A DNA stretch of 9,275 nt, taken from contig JAJYHU010000080.1 in the NCBI GenBank assembly GCA_021784615.1, positions 1-9,275 of the forward strand, in the 5' to 3' direction. A program made the position numbers and the translations under genes. The notes under the pieces are model-generated. The model was not told where the DNA came from and ran no database searches. It saw only the letters and a list, made by a program, of their open reading frames with translations. Source of the stretch: Acidobacteriota bacterium. GTDB lineage: Bacteria; Acidobacteriota; Terriglobia; UBA7540. Below, in pieces: positions 5,714 through 9,275 of the stretch (positions are counted from its first letter, which is position 1; each line of letters starts with the position of its first letter).

Positions 5714-7879
5714 ATGAATGAACCCATGGAAAAATTTTATCTGACAACGCCAATTTACTACCCGAACGCGCGGCCCCACGTGGGCTCGGCGTACACCACC
5801 ATCGTCTGCGACGTGATTGCGCGGTACAAGCGCATGTGCGGGTACGACGTGGCGTTCCTGACCGGCACGGACGAGCACGGAGAAAAGCTCCAGCGCGCGG
5901 CGGAAGCGGCGGGGATCCCGGTGGAAAAGTTCGTAGCCGAGAAGCGCGAGCTGTTCAAGGAACTGTGGCGCAAACTGGGGATCAGCGAGTACAAGTTTGT
6001 CCACACCTCGCAGAACGAGGCCCATAAGGCCTCTGTCCAATGGATGATCAGGCGCGCCGCGAAGGCCGGATACATCGATAAGAAGAAGTACGAAGGCCGC
6101 TACTGCATCCACGACGAGCGATACGTTTCCGACAACGCTGAACCTGTCGACTGCGACATCTGCGGAAGGCCCGCGGAGCTCATCAGCGAAGAGAATTATT
6201 TTTTCAAGCTCTCAGCGTTTGGCGGCAGCGACGGCCCGCTGATGAGGCTTTATCGGGACAATCCCAACTTTGTGCTGCCTGATTTCCGCATGAACGAGGT
6301 CAAAAGCTTTGTCGAGGGCGGCCTGCGGGATATTTCCATCAGCCGCAGGCGTCTCAAGTGGGGCATTCCCTGGCCCGACGATCCCGAGGAGGTCGTGTAC
6401 GTCTGGTACGACGCGCTGACCAGCTACCTGACCGGCATCGGCTTCCGCGGCGAAGAGCAAAGCGAGGATTTTAAGAAATACTGGATGGGCGCCGAGGGTC
6501 CCTCGGAAGTCGTCCATATGATCGGCAAAGACATTCTCCGCTTCCACGCCGTCTATTGGCCGGCGTTTTTGCTGGCCGCCGGGCTCCCGCTGCCTAAAAC
6601 CATATTCGCTCACGGCTGGATCTATTACGAGCAGGACAAGATGTCGAAGTCCAAGGGCAATGTGGTCTACCCCGAGCCGATTGTGGACGCGCTCGAATCT
6701 TTCGGCGCGCCCGGCAACGACGCCTTGCGCTATTACCTGCTCCGCGACACACCCTTCGGCCAGGACGCGAGCTTTTCCTACGAGGGGTTGATTCAGCGAT
6801 ACAACTCGGATTTGGCGAATGACCTGGGGAACTTGGCAAGCCGGACTCTGACGATGATCGGTGGTCGTAGCCTGGGCGGAAAGATCCCGAAGTCAAGCGG
6901 GCAATTAGGAGACGATGCCATCCTCGGCATTGACAGGTCGGCGGATATTGGAGAAGCAGCTCAAAGAGCCCTGGCGAATTATCGGGGGAGGCTTGCAGCG
7001 TCTGATTTCTCGCGTGGGATCGAAGCCCTCTGGAAGTTTATTTCAGTCGTAAACAAGTATCTTGTCGACACAAGTCCTTGGGCCATAACGATAACCCGCA
7101 TATTGAACCCCGTAACGGGGAACTGGGAAGACGCCGATGACCCTGCAGCGAGTGACCGAAACACGATTCTTTATGTGGTGGCCGAGGCTCTCCGCTTTAT
7201 TGCTGTAATGGCATATCCGCTGGTTCCGACGAGCGCAGAGAGATTGTGGAAACAACTGGGCTGCGAAGGCGACATCAAAGATCAGAAATTTGATGATTTG
7301 AAATGGCAAAGCCTAAAGCCCGGCATCAAAGTCGGCAAGCCCGAGCCGATCTTCCCGCGCCTTGACAAGGCCGTGACGCTGGCAAAGCTTCACGAAATGG
7401 CCGAGGCGGACCGCAACCAAGCAGCGCCTAAAAAGGAGAAGATTTCCGTGGAAACACCAGAAAAGCCCGCAAGCAGCGAAGCAGTTCCCGCGCCGACGTT
7501 ACCTGCGCCCGCGGCGGCTCCCACCGCGCCCGCCGCAACACCGGCAAGCGACAAAATCTCGATCGACGATTTTGCCAAAGTGGAGATGCGCGTGGGTGAA
7601 GTGCTTTCCGCCGAAGCGGTGCCCAACGCGACCAAGCTCCTAAAGCTGCAAGTGGATATCGGCACGGAAGTCCGGCAGGTTTGCGCGGGCATCGCCGAAT
7701 ACTACCAGCCTGAGCAATTGATCGGCATGAAGGTGGTGATTGTAACCAACCTTCAGCCGCGCAAGCTTCGCGGCGTGGAATCGAACGGCATGGTGGTTGC
7801 CGCTTCGGCCGGCGACGGAGGCCGTCCGGTGCTGGTCACTTTCAAGGAAGACGTGCCCAAGGGCGCGAGGCTCAGGTGA
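5714..7879 (+). CDS. metG: Methionyl-tRNA synthetase with C-terminal tRNA-binding domain
   Basis: This 721-residue class I synthetase charges tRNA-Met and initiator tRNA with methionine in the cytoplasm. The catalytic Rossmann domain carries the HIGH-type motif as HVGS (22-25), GTDEHGEK (51-58) and the KMSKS loop (309-313). The zinc-knuckle insertion at 131-150 keeps Cys131, Cys147 and Cys150, but the fourth site is His133 or Asp134 instead of Cys. The alpha-helical anticodon-binding domain (about 360-550) includes NKYLVDTSPW (447-456). An Ala/Pro-rich linker (about 585-612) leads to an OB-fold tRNA-binding domain (about 613-721). The frame opens on the base after larC's stop. A second ATG at 5726 (MEKFYLTTPIYY) matches the usual family start and may be the true one. 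Codons in about 7020-7320 are more AT-rich than the rest. It sits in an apparent larC-metG-tatD run. Confidence 0.97.
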   Translation: MNEPMEKFYLTTPIYYPNARPHVGSAYTTIVCDVIARYKRMCGYDVAFLTGTDEHGEKLQRAAEAAGIPVEKFVAEKRELFKELWRKLGISEYKFVHTSQNEAHKASVQWMIRRAAKAGYIDKKKYEGRYCIHDERYVSDNAEPVDCDICGRPAELISEENYFFKLSAFGGSDGPLMRLYRDNPNFVLPDFRMNEVKSFVEGGLRDISISRRRLKWGIPWPDDPEEVVYVWYDALTSYLTGIGFRGEEQSEDFKKYWMGAEGPSEVVHMIGKDILRFHAVYWPAFLLAAGLPLPKTIFAHGWIYYEQDKMSKSKGNVVYPEPIVDALESFGAPGNDALRYYLLRDTPFGQDASFSYEGLIQRYNSDLANDLGNLASRTLTMIGGRSLGGKIPKSSGQLGDDAILGIDRSADIGEAAQRALANYRGRLAASDFSRGIEALWKFISVVNKYLVDTSPWAITITRILNPVTGNWEDADDPAASDRNTILYVVAEALRFIAVMAYPLVPTSAERLWKQLGCEGDIKDQKFDDLKWQSLKPGIKVGKPEPIFPRLDKAVTLAKLHEMAEADRNQAAPKKEKISVETPEKPASSEAVPAPTLPAPAAAPTAPAATPASDKISIDDFAKVEMRVGEVLSAEAVPNATKLLKLQVDIGTEVRQVCAGIAEYYQPEQLIGMKVVIVTNLQPRKLRGVESNGMVVAASAGDGGRPVLVTFKEDVPKGARLR

Positions 7880-7960
7880 TTGAGCCATTGATTCATTGAT
7901 CGATTGATTCAATCAACGCGTCAGTCAATCAGCCAATGAGCCAATCACCAATGAACCAAT
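7880..7960. repeat. CAAT/ATTG short-repeat patch with imperfect hairpin, across the tatD start
   Basis: From the metG stop, the left half repeats ATTGA/TTGAT-type words and the right half repeats CCAAT/CAATCA words, so the two halves are roughly complementary. The centre is a perfect TTGATT-C-AATCAA palindrome (7904-7916). Outer words (7876-7897 against 7926-7947) match at about 16 of 22 positions. The patch fills the metG-tatD gap and runs into the first possible tatD codons. No Shine-Dalgarno and no T-run is visible in it, so it is not a standard terminator. Confidence 0.6.
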
Positions 7961-8736
7961 TCCTTGTCGATTCCCACTGCCACCTGGATGACGCGCAGTT
8001 TGACGCCGACCGCGAAGAAGTCATCGAGCAAGCCTGGGCGCAGGGCCTGCGCTGGCTCGTGACGGTGGGTGGAGGGAGCGGCCCGGACGATCTTGCCGTG
8101 GGTCTTTCCATTGCGGCGCGCTACGACTGGATTTATACGAGCGCGGGAATCCACCCGCATGAAGCGCAGCGGGCTGAAAAAGAGCACCTCGACAGGCTCC
8201 GCCAAGCCGCGAGCGAGCCCAAAGTGATTGCGGTGGGCGAAATCGGTTTGGACTATTACTACGGCCATTCGCCGCGTGACGTCCAAAAGCAGGTTTTTGC
8301 GAACCAGTTGGAAATTGCCGAGGAAGCAAAACTGCCGGTGATTATCCATTGCCGGGATGCCTGGGCGGATTTAAAGGAAATTGTTGGCAGCCATTGCGCC
8401 TCCCGCGGCTTGCGGGGTATTCTTCACTGTTTCACGGGGAGCCGCGAGGACGCTTTCACGTTTCTGGACTGGGGATTTCTCATTTCCTTCGCGGGAAACG
8501 TCACATTCAAGAAGGCGGACCCTGTCCGCGCCGTGGCGGCAGAAATTCCGCTCAACCGCATGCTTGCGGAAACTGACAGCCCTTACTTGGCGCCCGTGCC
8601 GAACCGCGGCAAGCGCAATCAGCCGGCTTATGTGCGCGAAGTCACCCGGCAGCTCGCCGATCTTCGCCACCTGAGCCTGGAAGAAATGGGCGCACTGACA
8701 ACAAAGAACTTTGAGGATTTTTTCGGTCTAAAGTGA
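7951..8736 (+). CDS. tatD: TatD-family metal-dependent DNase/hydrolase
   Basis: TatD proteins are TIM-barrel metalloenzymes of the amidohydrolase superfamily. Characterised members are Mg/Mn-dependent 3'-5' DNases, some also acting on RNA or D-aminoacyl-tRNA. Despite the name they are not part of the Tat translocase. Numbering from the in-frame ATG at 7936 (266 residues), the metal site is visible: His14-x-His16 in DSHCHLDD, Glu102 in GEIGLDYYY, His138 in IIHCRDA, His164 in LHCFTG, and Asp214 in ETDSPYLAP. The family signature PNRGKRNQPAYV follows at 222-233. I prefer the ATG at 7951 (261 residues, MNQFLVDSHCH), since the family usually starts just before the first His motif and the five extra codons fall inside the CAAT repeat. 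Neither ATG has a Shine-Dalgarno. The position after metG matches the metG-tatD order seen in many bacteria. Confidence 0.94.
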   Translation: MNQFLVDSHCHLDDAQFDADREEVIEQAWAQGLRWLVTVGGGSGPDDLAVGLSIAARYDWIYTSAGIHPHEAQRAEKEHLDRLRQAASEPKVIAVGEIGLDYYYGHSPRDVQKQVFANQLEIAEEAKLPVIIHCRDAWADLKEIVGSHCASRGLRGILHCFTGSREDAFTFLDWGFLISFAGNVTFKKADPVRAVAAEIPLNRMLAETDSPYLAPVPNRGKRNQPAYVREVTRQLADLRHLSLEEMGALTTKNFEDFFGLK

Positions 8737-8754
8737 AGATTAGTCCCGGCGGTC

Positions 8755-8799
8755 GCGGCCCCAGGGCCGCAAGGAGAGGCTTTTCTTCGGGGAGCTTTT
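8755..8799 (+). terminator. Weak terminator-like hairpins after tatD
   Basis: A perfect GCGGCC-CCAG-GGCCGC stem (8755-8770) is followed by a G-U-rich stem GCTTTTC/GGGGAGC (8779-8795) and then TTTT (8796-8799). The T-run is short and interrupted, so termination here is uncertain and read-through into the prenyl synthase gene is possible. Confidence 0.25.
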
Positions 8800-8876
8800 G
8801 TGGGAGGATGAGACATCGATATAGCGGCTTGGACACTTCAACACCTGATGACATTCGGCTCGACCAGAGGATAAAA

Positions 8877-9275
8877 GTGGCAGGGGAGAATCGACGCTTG
8901 GAGACTACCAGACTTCTGACAACCAAAGAAGTGTTTGACTTGGTTCGAGAAGACATGGAGCGGGTGGAAGCCGAGTTCTGCCAGCAAAGCGCTTCCAGCA
9001 TCCCGCTGATCACGGAAATCGGCCAATATCTCCAGGTAAGCGGGGGCAAGCGGCTGAGGCCGGTCCTCGTCCTGCTGGCCTCAAAACTGTGCGCTTATGA
9101 AGGCTCGCCGGCCATTCGACTGGGCGCCGCCTTTGAGATGATTCACACCGCCACGCTGGTGCATGACGACGTTATTGACAAGGCGGAAACGCGGCGGGGC
9201 CGTCCTTCCATCAATGTCCGCTGGGGCAACCACTCGAGCGTCCTGGCGGGCGACTGGCTTTATATGCAGGCCTTC
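8877..9275 (+). CDS. Long-chain trans-prenyl diphosphate synthase (IspB/HepT-like), 3' end cut
   Basis: This is the N-terminal part of a trans-isoprenyl diphosphate synthase, the enzyme that extends farnesyl or geranylgeranyl diphosphate with isopentenyl diphosphate to make the side chain of menaquinone or ubiquinone. The isopentenyl-binding GGKRLRP motif is encoded from about 9042. The first Asp-rich motif follows as HDDVID (DDxxD, near 9165-9182), then RRGRPS and the LAGDWLY segment. The window ends before the second Asp-rich motif, so product length and chain length cannot be judged. The start is uncertain. GTG 8877 follows AGAGG by six bases and puts 55 residues before GGKR, close to E. 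coli IspB. ATG 8808 in the same frame touches its GGGAGG, TTG 8898 and ATG 8955 are also possible, and the frame stays open back to GTG 8733, which overlaps the tatD stop. No membrane segment is visible. Confidence 0.9.
   Translation, partial: MAGENRRLETTRLLTTKEVFDLVREDMERVEAEFCQQSASSIPLITEIGQYLQVSGGKRLRPVLVLLASKLCAYEGSPAIRLGAAFEMIHTATLVHDDVIDKAETRRGRPSINVRWGNHSSVLAGDWLYMQAF

Noticed and set aside
5003..6112. Long 369-residue minus-strand frame across larC and metG
   Set aside because: It runs antisense to two strongly recognised genes, and its His/Arg-rich product is typical of an antisense shadow in GC-rich coding DNA.

Overview
The window looks like chromosomal DNA from a GC-rich, Gram-negative-type bacterium, roughly 55-65% GC over most of its length. 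An Acidobacteriota-like origin is my best guess. It rests on a Tat-exported Gfo/Idh/MocA oxidoreductase, an Arg/Asp-repeat envelope-type protein and general gene style, not on a marker gene. It is an ordinary housekeeping and accessory stretch: no insertion sequence, CRISPR array, phage module or defence system is visible.

Layout. Positions 1-192 hold no gene I can support. A LOG-family (TIGR00730) Rossmann-fold protein lies on the minus strand (193-1059). A 514-base divergent gap (1060-1573) follows. It is rich in candidate RNA or DNA structure: a two-part hairpin ending in five T, a perfect 18-base palindrome, and a long bulged stem just before a strong Shine-Dalgarno. The gap precedes a plus-strand exported oxidoreductase (1574-2932). 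A convergent small gene on the minus strand (3012-3260) encodes an Arg/Asp repeat protein. Its N-terminal signal region seems to lie in another frame, directly behind a strong Shine-Dalgarno at 3315-3320. A complete tRNA-Lys(UUU) gene on the minus strand (3450-3525, CCA encoded) comes next, then a divergent RraA-family gene (3680-4366).

The right half is a plus-strand run: larC (4520-5713, preceded by a sigma70-like promoter), metG (5714-7879, beginning on the base after the larC stop), tatD (about 7951-8736, preceded by a CAAT/ATTG repeat patch) and the 5' part of a long-chain trans-prenyl diphosphate synthase (from about 8877, cut by the window end). The metG-tatD pairing is common in bacteria. 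LarC finishes the nickel-pincer cofactor of lactate-racemase-type enzymes, but larA, larB and larE are not in this window. MetG is a full-length enzyme with a C-terminal tRNA-binding domain.

I did not find a convincing new multi-gene system. The points most worth checking are the apparently split Arg/Asp-repeat gene, the structured leader of the exported oxidoreductase, the repeat patch over the tatD start, and the base-composition shift inside metG.
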